Shown here: in pieces, positions 11,753-23,239 of the stretch
Layout: every line of letters starts with the position of its first letter
How positions within the stretch are numbered: position 1 is the stretch's first letter
NCBI GenBank assembly: GCA_002189035.1
Contig: CM007989.1
Coordinates: 5,549,001 to 5,613,000 of the forward strand
Source: Utricularia gibba
Taxonomy: Eukaryota > Streptophyta > Magnoliopsida > Lamiales > Lentibulariaceae
Direction: 5' to 3'
DNA: 64,000 bases
Program-made: the position numbers and the translations under genes
Notes under the pieces: generated by a model
Seen by the model: only the letters and a program-made list of their open reading frames with translations
The model's database searches: none
Told to the model about the DNA's origin: nothing

Positions 11753-11898
11753 AACACCATCACGTATGGTGCCTTATCTAAGGCACCATCACAAACGGAG
11801 TCTTACCTAAGGCGCCATCAATGATGGAGCCTTCTCTAAGGTGGCATCGCTGATGGCGCCACTCATTGCAAATATCAAAGCGCCACTACTAGTGGCGC
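11753..11898. repeat. Right palindrome array, exact 29-bp period
   Basis: Near-palindromic 21-bp boxes start at 11753, 11782, 11811 and 11840, exactly 29 bp apart, separated by 8-bp spacers (TTATCTAA, TTACCTAA, TTCTCTAA). The cleanest boxes are GGCGCCATCAATGATGGAGCC (11811; 21 bases minus internal mismatches to a perfect palindrome) and the 11840 copy ending TGATGGCGCC. A fifth, shorter palindrome, GCGCCACTACTAGTGGCGC, lies at 11880-11898. They mirror the boxes at 6485-6604 on the other side of the transposase and PMD genes. Confidence 0.85.
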
Positions 11899-12250
11899 AT
11901 AACATTATTAATATAATGATTTTAATAAACAATATTATTTATATTGATTTTTCCAAGAAAAGTCACACGATACATTATTTCAATGGTCATAAATCTAACT
12001 GTTAGATTCATGGTGTATTATAAATATGAGTAGGAACACTTAGAAACGCAGATTGATTTCTATAAAAAGGTGAACACAATATTTCTTCCTCAAAACCTTC
12101 ATAAGAGAGCTTCAAGGTCGGAGGCTTCAATCAAACCAGGCTTCAAGGTCAAAACATCCACTCCTTTCACATTCCTGATTACGAATTTACATCATAACAT
12201 TGAGATAAAAAATCTACACATAAAAAGAAATATCCGTAGAGGTGTTGACG

Positions 12251-13015
12251 TTACAAAGTGAGGCAGTAACGCAGCCCCCCATCTGAAGCTGGGGCGAGGC
12301 CCAGCGCAGTCTCCACGTCCATCCTCCATGCCAGCCACGGCTTCTCCATCCGCCACACATCGCACGCCAATACTTTATTCCACTTATGCCCTCCCTTCGT
12401 ACGCTGACTCATCCCTACCCTGCACGTGAAACCAGGGGCGTTCTCGGGAATCCCGTTTCTTATCACCAGCACCACACTCCCGCTCCCAATCGTTCTTCGG
12501 TACGCTTCGTTAACCCACACCACGTTGTTCATGCCGTCCGTTATGAATCCCGGACACGTGTCAGCATCCAGACTCCGTATTCTGTCCGTGTCCCGCACCA
12601 CTGCACCGCCACCCTCGAACGAGTCCCTCACGCGTTCCGCGATCATGGTCGTTTCGATTACTCTTCTGGTATCCGGGTTTTCGCCGTAAACGACACCGTT
12701 TTCATCTTTTACGGACACGCCAGCCTTTGCTTTCGTCCTGGGTCGCCCCGGTAATTGCTGGAGTGCCTCCCACGACGGCAACCGGAAGTTGTTCTCCGAT
12801 CTACTGCCGATGGTCTTCCTCCTCTGCCTACTCCGTATCCTACCGCTGCCGCATCTTCTTTTGATTCTCCATCGGTGTTTCAGCTTATCGTCGATTGCTG
12901 CGGCCATCGGTGGATGTATTCCAGCGCCAGCGGGCTTGGGCGCGATGGGGCGGAATCTGAGCATGATGCGGTCGAGGTCTGGGACGCAGTCAGTATAGGT
13001 TTCAGTTTTCCTCAT
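12251..13015 (-). CDS. DUF7950-type protein, unknown function
   Basis: Single-exon gene for a predicted 254-residue protein. The N-terminal block DRIMLRFRPIAPKP, the central LDADTCPGFITDGMNNVVWV and the C-terminal CDVWRMEKPWLAWRMDVETAL are, from memory, hallmarks of a plant-specific family of unknown function annotated as DUF7950. A basic stretch (RWRIKRRCGSGRIRSRQRR) near residues 50-70 could serve as a nuclear localisation signal. I chose the ATG at 13015 (MRKTETY), which directly precedes the conserved block; the longer open frame to 13078 begins with GTG. Its coding GC is much higher than its surroundings. Family membership is confident, function is not known. Confidence 0.85.
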   Translation of the reverse strand: MRKTETYTDCVPDLDRIMLRFRPIAPKPAGAGIHPPMAAAIDDKLKHRWRIKRRCGSGRIRSRQRRKTIGSRSENNFRLPSWEALQQLPGRPRTKAKAGVSVKDENGVVYGENPDTRRVIETTMIAERVRDSFEGGGAVVRDTDRIRSLDADTCPGFITDGMNNVVWVNEAYRRTIGSGSVVLVIRNGIPENAPGFTCRVGMSQRTKGGHKWNKVLACDVWRMEKPWLAWRMDVETALGLAPASDGGLRYCLTL

Positions 13016-13204
13016 CGAGATTTGCGGGGAGATCTGATCTGGTGAACAGAAGGGAGAGTGTTGTTTATTGCAAAGCACAAGGGGGGTGGAGATGAAGGGA
13101 GCAAAGAGTGCAACGTGGTAAGATCCCCGGTGGGGTTTGGAGACACCTCGCCTTCATGTCCCTGTGTTGGGATATAGAAAGATACGAGATCGGGGACAGG
13201 GTGA

Positions 13205-13648
13205 CACGTGTGTCGTCCAACCAGGGTGAAACTACCCAAACCTAAAGACCACACGCACATGTTAAATGATTTTTGTACCAAAAACCAGCACAGTGCTGCA
13301 TATGCTGGCGATTCCCTGATTGTTATAATAAAAAATACAGAGCCAGCAGTCTGTATTATAGTCAAAAGATGGGATAAGATGAGAACTAGTAGCATAACGA
13401 GGGTGGGAGGGGTTGTAAGGAAAACATGGGTAGCCAAGTGCTAGGGGCGATAGAATAATTTCATTTGAAAGGTGGTGAATTGTGATTGGTAGAGGAGACA
13501 TGTGGGTCCCGATGTGGATCATCTGAATGAAGCAGCCAATAGGGGAAGGAGCACGTCCCCGGTCGTGGGCCCACCAATTGACGACAATCACGAGCAATGG
13601 TTATGCTCCATTATTAAAATCAGCGACTCCTTAACTTTTCGACACGTG
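13205..13648. promoter_or_regulatory. Two G-box (CACGTG) motifs upstream of the DUF7950 gene
   Basis: Perfect CACGTG hexamers occur at 13205-13210 (GACACGTGTGTC) and 13643-13648 (GACACGTGGCC), about 190 and 630 bp upstream of the start codon at 13015. G-boxes flanked this way are bound by bZIP and bHLH factors, including ABA-responsive bZIPs. Occupancy is inference only. Confidence 0.4.
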
Positions 13649-15725
13649 GCCTAACACTCTTTTTTCGTTAAATTAAAACAAAAAAGCATGGGTAGGCAAG
13701 TATTTGTATTACTGATCATCTATTTATATTGAAATTCTAGATAGGGCCTCAAAATTTATTTTAAAAAATAGTTGCATTCTCTATACTTATTTAAAAAAAT
13801 GAATTATTTCATAAACTACAATGACATATCAATGAATTTTATGAATTAATGTATTTTTTAAAATGTGTATTTCCAAAATTAAGTATAATTACATCATTTT
13901 TCGTATTTAATATCACAGTATTATATAATATATTGTAAAATGTCTAATTTTCATTATTGAATCATCTTATATGTTACGATCACAAAAGATAAATTCATAA
14001 CATTCTAACTAGTCATATAACGGAAGAGTGCTATAACAATTGTATAATTAAAGAAAAAGAATTATACTTATTTTTGGAACTTGAAAATAATTTTTCGAAA
14101 TAACATAAAATCGTAGTTGTTTTAATATAAACATCGTAACTTATTTTTCCATTAGAATTTTTATGTAGCGTAAGAAATTTCAGAAAGTAAACATCTTCAA
14201 AATCACATTAAAAGTAAAAGAAATTAAGCACTAACATTACACTTAAATTTACATAAATAAGTTTAAAAAACAAATAAAACTTCAAAATCAATCATCCTAT
14301 TTATCATGATACCTTAGATTCCAAACTAACTTTGAATATTTATTCACTTTAGGTATTATAATCTTTACCTTCAACTTCTCCTAATTTTTGCAAAACTCAA
14401 AAAATGAGTGAAATAATCCTAAATTACATCATATATACCCCTTTCTATACCTAATCCATATGGCACACATACAACATGAACAACACAGTGCACTAAAATC
14501 ATCACACTAATTGACTATTTTATAATTCTCCAAATGATTATTAATTTATAAACATTGCAAAACAACGTTTATGGAGGCGGGGTCTCATTTAAATACAATT
14601 ATAACGTTCTTAATGATGATATAATTGACTTTAATTATTAATCGTCTCGGTAGTTTACAAAATATTGTAAATCAAAATCAGATGCGTAAGCATAATTTAA
14701 TGAAAAACATTTTACATTTATTAGATCAAAATATTAAATTATAACAGACGCCTATAATTTAGTTTTTCATGTTTTAATTTTGAATTTTTTTATTAAGTAT
14801 GATGCACCGATGCAATACCAAAAGGAAAAGCACCCATCTTTTATTGATCTCAAGTGATCCATGGAGGGTACCGGTGCAGCCATGGCGGCAACCATTGTTC
14901 CTGTGGTTAAAACTGAAAGGGTTATGATGGCAATATTTTCTGACCAAATAGGCGTTAGGATGGTCAAAGTGATGAAATAAGAATGCAATAATTTGATAAG
15001 ATTGTTTCGGATGAACAACCAAAAAATACGATGGATTTGTACGTGAAATATAAATATGCAAAGCACTAGCACGAAAAAAGAAGATGCAATGCAAAATATA
15101 GAATGCTATTTTGGCAGCTAAAGATAAGTTTTTGAGCCATGAAATACTCTCTTTTTAGACCAATGATGGGGGAAGTCTTATGCTTTTTGTATCATGGTTA
15201 ATTCTTATTCCACTGCTTGTTTTCAATGAGAAATGTACAAAGTAAACAGCCCTTGTGCTAGGCAATGTTAGCATACTAACAAATAGATTTCAATAATTTT
15301 TCTTAATATTACATAAGTGATTGAATAAATAAATTATTTATCAAAAAATAAAAATAAAAATAATACAAATGTATAATATATGTATTATATAATATTGATT
15401 GTACATGAATAAATTACATTTTTGAAAATTTTAGGTAAAAGAAGTGTATAATTAAAAACAAAATATGATGTAAAAAAATTACTTAATTTGCATTTTAATT
15501 AAAATTTTTGTTCAATAATAAGAACAAAATGCAAATCAAACAATAAAAATAAGTTAATTACTAAAGAAAAAACAAAACTAGGGTAAAGCACAAATCTAAT
15601 TTTATAAGTAAGGTATTTACCTATTATCACTGTAGTGATAGGTTCAGTTCAAAATTTATTTGATGTATTTTATTCAGATATGAAGAACTAAATCAGTATG
15701 TACCACATGTAAACAAAATCAGTAA
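13649..15725. other. AT-rich intergenic, probable old repeat remains
   Basis: No gene is supported. The stretch 14930-15120 (GATAAGATTGTTTCGGATGAACAACC... to GCAAAGCA) resembles 20230-20370 next to the Copia gag relic, so a related old Copia LTR is likely here. Short antisense ORFs at 14767-15094 fall in this stretch and are not convincing genes. Confidence 0.5.
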
Positions 15726-16680
15726 GGACGCGTTTGGTTGTTGGGTTTGGTCTAAACCCAGGTTTAGTTTATTTGGATTTAGATAATCCGATTTCATGAG
15801 TTTAGTTTATTTGGGTTTATGATGAATATACGTTTGGTACGTGGGTTTAAAATTGGGTTTGTAATGATTTTCATATAAAATTACCAATACACCCTTTTGG
15901 TTAATTAAAATAAATTATCATATATTTTATTTTTCTATATCATTTTATAAGTTCAATCGAGCACCGCATAGCATAAATTACGGTGCTTAGTTGAAATTTT
16001 ATTTTATAACAAGCACTGAGTAATAATAGACACGGTGCTTGTCTTCAAAACGAAAATTCACATTTTATAGCAAGCATCGGATAATAATAGACGCAATGCT
16101 CGTCTTCAAAACGAAAACTCACATTCAGCACCAAAAATGAAAACTCAGAATATTAGACATGTTATTATTTTCATCTTTATCTTTTTCTTTGTTTTCATCT
16201 TTTTCTTCTTTATTTTCTTCTTCTTCTTATTTCTCTTCTTCTTCTTATTTCTTTCTTCTTCTTCTTCATTTTCTTATTCTTCTTCTTCTTCTTCAACAGA
16301 TTTGAACAGATCTGAACAAATATATTACAGATCTGAATAAATATGCTACAGATATGTAGGAATTTTAACTTTCAAAAAAATTGGTAAATAGATCTGTGCA
16401 TCTGGTTTCTGATAAATCTACGTTCAAATATGGTTCACGTGAGGGCAAAAATGGAAGCGCCGAGTTGGGTTTAGCTAAACCGACCTCCCCCCCCCCTTGG
16501 GTTTAGCTAAACCCAGCTCCATGGGTTCCCACCTTGTTTATGGTCAAAAGGTGGGTTTATTTTTACCCACCTGAAACCCACGAACCAAACGTGTGTTTCA
16601 GGCCTAAACCAAAAGGTGGATTTATATTTATGTCTAAACCCACGCCACAACCCACTTAAACCCAGCAACCAAATGCGCCA
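15726..16680. mobile_element. PIF/Harbinger-type non-autonomous element
   Basis: A 955-bp element with imperfect terminal inverted repeats: left GGACGCGTTTGGTTGTTGGG, right end on the reverse strand TGGCGCATTTGGTTGCTGGG. It is flanked by a 3-bp duplication TAA (15723-15725 and 16681-16683), as expected for PIF/Harbinger (Tourist-like) elements. There is no transposase inside. It contains a polypyrimidine TTC-rich tract (about 16160-16300), a run of C at 16486-16497, and nested copies of GGGTTTAG/CTAAACCC, including the palindrome TTGGGTTTAGCTAAACCCAG near 16496. Confidence 0.85.
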
Positions 16681-16683
16681 TAA

Positions 16684-17158
16684 GGGAGATGAGTTGGATG
16701 GTTCTGACAACCTGAAAAGTAGGGAACTGTGGTCGTTTTTGGCAGAGTGTGAAAAGTGGTCGACTTGTAGTAATGTCAAAGCAGTTAGTGGTTATCTGTA
16801 AGCAAAATCACAATACGACTATCAGGCCAGAAAGTAATCGACATCCATAGAATTCATTTAAATAGGTTTTCACTATAAATATAAGGAAGTTTGAAGAAGA
16901 AATGATTGAACTCTCTAGATTCCTATCTATATTTTTCTCCTCCCGTTTTGTTTTTGAAACCATTCTTCTAGTGAGCTCCGATAGCTGCGTGACTTTTCCA
17001 TCTTATGGTGGTTTTCATGTAAAAACCTTCATGCCTTTATATTTCTTTTATTCTCTACATCGACCCAAAATTGATGTACCACTAGCCGGATTCCATCAGA
17101 CTCCGTTCGCAACTCGGAAACCGGTCAAGTCCAATAGAACCAATTTTCGACCTTAACA
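16684..17158 (+). mobile_element. Degenerate LTR of the 57-kb element's family
   Basis: The 3' half aligns with the LTRs at 5898, 57058 and 62004: CTATAAATA-type TATA (near 16873), GTGAGCTCCGATAGCTGCGTG (first part of the conserved block, near 16972), CATCTTATGGTGGTTTTCATGTAAAAACC, and a terminal ...TTTTCGACCTTAACA. The 5' half (GTGTGAAAAGTGGTCGAC) is more diverged. The 5' boundary is uncertain; the right end is placed at 17158 by the terminal ACA. It abuts the Harbinger-type element and a Copia integrase relic. Confidence 0.65.
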
Positions 17159-17209
17159 TTCAGTAATAAATATATTATCATGATCATGATGATTACATTT
17201 TTTATTTTC

Positions 17210-20200
17210 ACAACACCATTTGAATATAGTGAATAAGTTATAATTTTATGATGTTTGTACCCGAATCTCTTAAGACCTAACAAATCAATTCTCTTCCATT
17301 ATTGGTCATCAACACTTTGAATATCAATCAAACTTTTAAACACTTTGAAAGTTCAAATACTTATAAAAAACGCTAAAATGTTCAATGCTTTTGATTTATA
17401 GTTAAGTAAATAGACCCAATAAAAGGTGTTCAAAAAGCTCATCAAATACCATTTACTATCAAGGGATTGAGTAGACATTGGTCCACAAATATTAACATGA
17501 GCCAACTCCAATTTTTATGAAGCTCTATAGCTAGTTTTAAGAGAATAGGATGTTTTCTTTAGTTTTCCTCTCAAGCAAATATGACAACGTTGTCCTTCCA
17601 TAGAGCTAATTAATGGAGGATGATCACATTACATTTTCTTTACCATGTTGCTGATGGTTTTGAAGCTATGATAATACATATTTTTGAGTGATTGAATACA
17701 AGGAAATGACTCAAATTGTACTACAAAAATTAAGTTTTACTACCTAGTTCTATATTTTTGCGCATAGTACCATAGTTGTATTATTTTAGTCTTAGTTGGA
17801 ACTAAATCTATGATTTAGTTCTAACCTTACTTTTAATAGTTTTCATTGAGCAATGCAGCACATGTCGACAACATAAATCCCAAAGAGTCGAATATGAACA
17901 GTGTGGTGGCAAACGATGAGGCAAAAGTCTAAAAAAAAGAACACAAAATCCAAGGAGATGAAAAAGGAGGATTTTGGACAAAAAGGAGACAAGATGGAGA
18001 AAGAAAAAAAGATCTCTCACATTGGCGATACACGACACAACTTTCTAGAGAATTTTTCTAGGGGGAAAAAAGAAGGCGATGACAATCTAGAAGAACAAAC
18101 TTCCGTTTTGAAGATTTTCTTTCGTTCTTGATAGACACTGTTCCTAGCTGAGACTAGTTTTAGCTTTACTGTGTGAACCTTTTGTCTTTTCTATTTTTTT
18201 ATGCACTGTTTGTTGTTGTTTAACTTTGAGACCAGAATGTTGTTTAGAATATGCTATAAAAACGTTTTCTTTTCCCTTGTTATGAGTGGCTAAATGGTTA
18301 GAGAGGTGCCTTGGAACCAAAGGGGTATAATGTGCTAATCAATTATTTGACCTTGTGAATCATAGATCACACCATTTTCTTAACAAATCGAGATAGATTC
18401 AGGAGAGGAAAGTAATGAAACCCATCTTAACAACCCTAATTAGAGGTAGATCAAAGATTAGGGGAAAAACAAAAATCCGGATAGACATAGACTTTATTTA
18501 TTAGTTGTTTGATTTATGGTTTGTGTGAGCATGTTTAGTAATAAGTATACATTCTCTAGGAATCCCAAGAAATCACTCGTTTCATTCCAAGAACAATCGA
18601 GTTCTGAAGTTTGTTACTTTTCTTTACTGTATTTTATTGCAATTTTACTTTAGTTCTAGTTAAGATCAAATCTATCAATTTGATACTGATTGCATGCATT
18701 GACTTTCACATAACAAGCACCTAGCTCCTTGTATTCGACCCTAATCCACTATGCTCCTATTTTTCATATGATTTAATATGAATTAGATTTATAAATTTTA
18801 TTTGATAGGAGAAATTTGCAATTCTAACGACGTTGTATAAATTCTTCGTTTATCAAGCTACCATTCCCCAACCGTATGCGCCATTTCCTGTTGTCATTTA
18901 TTGCATCCCTACTGATTTGCAACTTTAATACAGACCACTAAAGTATGTAGTTGGTTAGTGAACTTGGATTTGAGACAGTTTTCATGCTTTAGGGCTTTTT
19001 GATGATGTAGCACCAAATGTGACCGAAGCCTTTTTTACTCATCATCTTGAGACTCAAAAGATTAGGGCTAAGTTTTGGTACAAAATAATCTCCAACATTT
19101 TTATTTCAGCATATGTTTAGATCAATAATGTGTCTTTGACAATACCATTCAACAACTCACCATTTTCGAGCTTAACAGTTGCTACCTTACAATAGTTGAT
19201 ATTTTGGAAAAATTCCTTTTTTTTTCCTCAATGATATGTGGTGAGCATCCAGAGTCTACGAGCTACCCTTCACTCACGCTAAGTGGGGTGTTCATTGCAA
19301 ACAGCTGTAAATAAGGTGCTTGCATTTGCAACATTTAGTATCAAATCTCCAGTTGCAGAATTTTCATATAGAAGTTCTATTGTAGTGCTTGCAACTTGGG
19401 AATGAATTTTTCTCTTTACCCTTCGATTGCTTTTGCTCGCTTTTTCGCCTAACTAGTTTATTAGCAAGTTTGTCATCATTCTTGTTGCCATTTTTGTGAA
19501 CATTTGAAATAGTTATTGTTGTTTCAATAGAGGTATCTCTAACTGTCAAACTACATTCCATGGGTTGAAGTGGGCATAGTGCTCTTGTGATTATAAGATT
19601 TTTGTAATCACTGCTACATTCTAGAGAATGAATTTTAGACTAAAAAACAGAACACCATGTGCATTACCTTTTTCACTTGAGCAAATCCATTCATTTGCTG
19701 GCCTAGCATCCTCAGTTCATTTACGATTCCATAAATGTGTTGATATAAACTTTGATTCTTTCATATGTCATCATTCTCATAGCCGCATATTGTGTCTCAA
19801 GATTTGCTTTTTACATGGCTTTGGCATGCTCATCACCCTCAAACTCGACTTGAAGATTGTTCTAGATCTCCTTGGGTGTTTTACAAGTAAGCATATGAAA
19901 TATAACGGATTTATCCATATTTGAATACTACACAAACTTAACTTGTCCAGCTCTTGAGCTCAATTCTTATATTCGTAGATTCGACCTAAAGATGCATTCC
20001 CCGAAAGCTTCTCAAGAGTTGGGTGTACTAATGATCATATCCTATATCTTCATTTCCTCAAGATATACTAGCATTTATAGTGTCCAAATCTCATTATCAT
20101 AGTCATTAAATTTCCAAACAACGTATGATTGAGTACCATACAGTTTTGCAATGGAAAAAAATGTACAATGATGTGGTCAAAACATAGCGTCGACGCCCCT

Positions 20201-20300
20201 TGTCCAAGTGATGAAAGGGGGATGCAATAATCTAATAAGATTATTTGGAAGGAACAGCATAAAAACACGATAGACTTGTTCAAGAAATATATAATTTGCA
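17210..20300 (-). mobile_element. Copia retrotransposon relic, gag to integrase, with a nested insertion
   Basis: Minus-strand frames run in Copia order from high to low coordinate. First gag (20300-19700, with an EFEGDEHAKAM region and a CKHYNRTS zinc-knuckle-like motif near 19390). Then protease-like DSGCSPHIIE followed by VATVKLENGELL (19250-19150). Then integrase-type CHICLRGKLKK...LELAHVNICGPM and YLMSFLNTFYWVYLLNYKSK (17640-17400). About 1.1 kb of unrelated LTR-like sequence (about 17740-18880) separates protease from integrase. Stops and frameshifts are frequent and reverse transcriptase was not found. Confidence 0.75.
17740..18880 (+). repeat. LTR-like sequence nested in the Copia relic
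   Basis: Non-coding insertion between the protease and integrase parts of the surrounding Copia relic. Its right end resembles plant Athila/Tat LTR ends (CTCCTTGTATTCGACCC, then a GGAG...TTTGCAATTCTAACGACG stretch before 18860). Termini and target duplication were not resolved. Confidence 0.4.
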
Positions 20301-20887
20301 AAGCAATTGTACATAAAAAATATACATCACGAAAAAAATAGACAACGCTATTTTAATAACAAAAGAAGAAGAAACTTTTAAACAATACAGTATTTTTTTT
20401 TATCATGGGTACATGATATAAAGACAAAGTACAATATATAAATTAATCCTAACTTAAAAAGTAATAAAACTCGTCCACCAACGCATAAAAGTATTGGTGC
20501 CTTGAATATCTTCAACGATTATTCTGAAAGTTATAAATGAAAGTGAACAACATGGGTATGGTCTATGATACATAGGCTTTAAGATGAATCATCTACTATA
20601 TTACCACAATAAAGAGATATTATAGTGACAAAATACCAACTCGAAATTGTCAAGTGCAAGGAAATAACATGCAGTTTTAATTTTATCAAGATCCTTTTTT
20701 CAACTTGATTCATCATCTCATATGCGTTAGTGGCTGTGATCAGTTTTTGTGCAGTCAATGCAGTCGTCTATTCCTCTGATTTGCTTCTTTTTTTTGTTTT
20801 TTTTTAATTATAAAACTTATTCCGAGGAGGCAAGAATATAAACAAACGAAGCGCACATGAATACTAACCTCACACCTGCATTTGAAA

Positions 20888-21984
20888 TCAGTCAGTATCA
20901 TCGTCCTCTTCTTCATGCTCTCTCACAATCCTCTCCACAAATTTCTTCCTAACGCCATCAAGAACAGCTTCTCTGGACTGTTCTCCACTATGGCCATCAT
21001 TGAGGACAGGATCAGATTGACACAGAACAAGAGCAACACCTGAAAGTTCAGTTACAACGCATATCCTCATCAACTTATGAAACAATGGGAATCATTTAAA
21101 ATCGCTTCTTTCGCCTAAAATGAAACCAATTCGATGAAAGTATCTTAATTTGAAACCACAAACAGCCCTTTCATAAATGACATACAGACGACAATCCCAA
21201 ATGGAGAAGTGCTCACTCTCTGAGGTGCATCTTCGACCAAAAGCTTGCGTTCCTACATGAGTTGCTTTAACTGCGCCATTGTTGTAAACCAAAACAGTGG
21301 GAATGTTTCTATCCGGATAGTTTGGAATGCAGTCAGTGGATATAATCTTGACAAACTTGGTTGCAGGGTATCTTTTGGCCAAATCCTCCAGGCATTGCAG
21401 AAGCAACTGGCACTCTGGGAATCTGCATGTGCTACAAGTGAAACCAGTATCTTACCGAGAAACAAAAGAATGGATGCAGTGGTGCTTGATGAATTACCCA
21501 TCTTTATAGAGTAAGACGACAACCCAAACATCTTGACCAGCTTGCGAAACTTCACGAATGAAATCAGAGCCGGAAATTGGGACCACGGAACCAAACTTCG
21601 CAATCTTTACTGCTTCTCTCATTTCAGCAAGCCTCATTTTTCTTTCACAAGCAGTCATCATGTTAATTCTGACAACCGACTAGGTGGCCAATAGGGTAAA
21701 AAAGGCCTTCTACAGGGTGAATTGTAAAATTTGGGTGAGTACCTGTAATCCTCGAGGAAGCGATCGTCATCCAGATCATCTTCCAGATCTTCAAGCTCTT
21801 CCTCAGTTTTTTCATCGATCCAGGCTTTGTCTTTGGGTTTCGACTTCACATCCTCTGCTGGTGCAAATGGCGGTGGCTTGAAAGCCGGTGGCTTTGGCGG
21901 CAGATTACCTAGCTTCCTTTGAATATCGTCCCACTCCGTGGAGGCTCCTTCGACATCTTTGTACACGAAATGGTAATCCGCCAT
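20888..21984 (-). CDS. PLP3: Phosducin-like protein 3 (thioredoxin-fold)
   Basis: Four exons on the minus strand: 21984-21743, 21641-21498, 21422-21217 and 21039-20888. They total 744 nt for a 247-residue protein, and every junction is GT-AG. The N-terminus MADYHFVYKDVEG and WDDIQRKLGNLPPKPP, an acidic EEELEDLEDDLDDDRFLEDYR helix, then the thioredoxin-fold part (FGSVVPISGSDFIREVSQA, WVVVLLYKDG, FVKIISTDCIPNYPDRN, PTVLVYNNGAVKATHVG) identify PLP3. The CxxC redox motif is absent, as is normal for this family, so it is not an oxidoreductase. Family members assist CCT chaperonin-dependent folding; the Arabidopsis PLP3 proteins bind beta-tubulin and are needed for microtubule arrays. The acidic tail (EEEDDDTD) is also typical. 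Confidence 0.95.
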
Positions 21985-22019
21985 CGACGCCGATCTGGGC
22001 CGTTCTCTGGAAGGAGAGA

Positions 22020-23230
22020 CAAGAGTACTGAACTATGTTTCTAACGGTTTGACCCGGCTATTTGGCGGGTCTGAGCCACCCGGGTGGCCCAGTCCAGCGA
22101 CCCTTAGAAAAAATAAAACAATTATTTTATTTTATCTAAATTGCAAAGATTAATCGTCGAATACGTTTTCAAAAAAAAAAAATTAAAATAAAACTTATCA
22201 TATATTACAAAAAAAATCATTTTCAACATTGTAAACTTTCAAAGGAAAAATGAAAATTTTAATTACAAAAATATGTTAATTTCAAAAAACCTCATTAAAT
22301 TTTATATAAAACATAATTGTCATGTAAAATAAAAAAATCAATAATATCTTATGTCAAATAAACGTCAATATCATGATGAAAAAATTGGAGACATTATTAG
22401 AAAGAAAACCAAACAACATGTTTTTATATATCATAACAATTCGGGTTCTTTTTTCCAAACATGATCAAGTAAAACAAGGTTTTTAAAACATGATATGGAG
22501 ACCTTGTTTTGCAGGAGAGTTTTTTTAGAATTAATACATAATGACGATCAAATCATATTTTACATCTGTAAAAATTGTTACGTTTGCAGACATTGGAAAA
22601 TCATATTTTTGATGTCTTATGTTTGCAAAAAGTTACTTTTATAATGCATCACATTTAAATTTAAAAATAACGATGCATCATGTTTAAAAAATTATGAAAC
22701 AATGCATAAAAAATTATAAAATCTCTTTTGTTTGAAAGCTACACTTCATACATATCTTCTAAAATTTCATATTTTTCTTTCATACATATTTTAAATAAAA
22801 TTTCATATTTTTCTTTCATACATATTTTAAATAAAATTTCATATTTTGCTTTCATATTGATTAGATAAAATATATTCATTATATAAAAAAATAATTTTAA
22901 AATAGATTATACATTTGTTTTTACACAATCTAATGCTTTGTAGAAAAAGGTTGAGAATTGAAAATAACATGATGATAGTGGAATCTGAACGTCGACCATC
23001 AAGATTAACAAATAAAAGCCTTATTACTTTTATGTAAACTAAGTCTTTTATATCAACTTTTTCACGTTTCTTGACCTTTCTAACCAATGTCATTAATTCT
23101 TCTTCCATTGCAAATCGTTCCACGTCTTCTTCGTCAAACCATGTGGGTCTCATCTGTATCGTGAATAAAAACCTATTAGAGTTATTATGAGGAACAACTA
23201 CCCTAATTGTCATTGAAACCTTCATATATC
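22020..23230. other. AT-rich intergenic, no gene seen
   Basis: Upstream region of PLP3 followed by AT-rich DNA. A minus-strand ORF at 22839-23237 has no recognisable domain and overlaps a tandem repeat, so I do not call it a gene; its first residues adjoin the Ulp1-like relic and may be its C-terminal continuation. Confidence 0.5.
22766..22858. repeat. 36-bp tandem repeat, about 2.6 copies
   Basis: The unit starting TTCATATTTTTCTTTCATAC begins at 22766, 22802 and 22838, exactly 36 bp apart. The first two copies are identical; the third is partial with one T-to-G change. Confidence 0.9.
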
Positions 23231-23239
23231 CAACCAATG

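Noticed and set aside
11753-11898. CRISPR-like array (regular 29-bp repeats)
   Set aside because: The spacers are only 8 bp and nearly identical, the boxes are palindromic and vary, and the context is a plant transposon without cas genes.
12386-13045. Several plus-strand ORFs of 69-122 codons
   Set aside because: Antisense shadows of the GC-rich DUF7950 gene, which has the conserved protein motifs on the minus strand.
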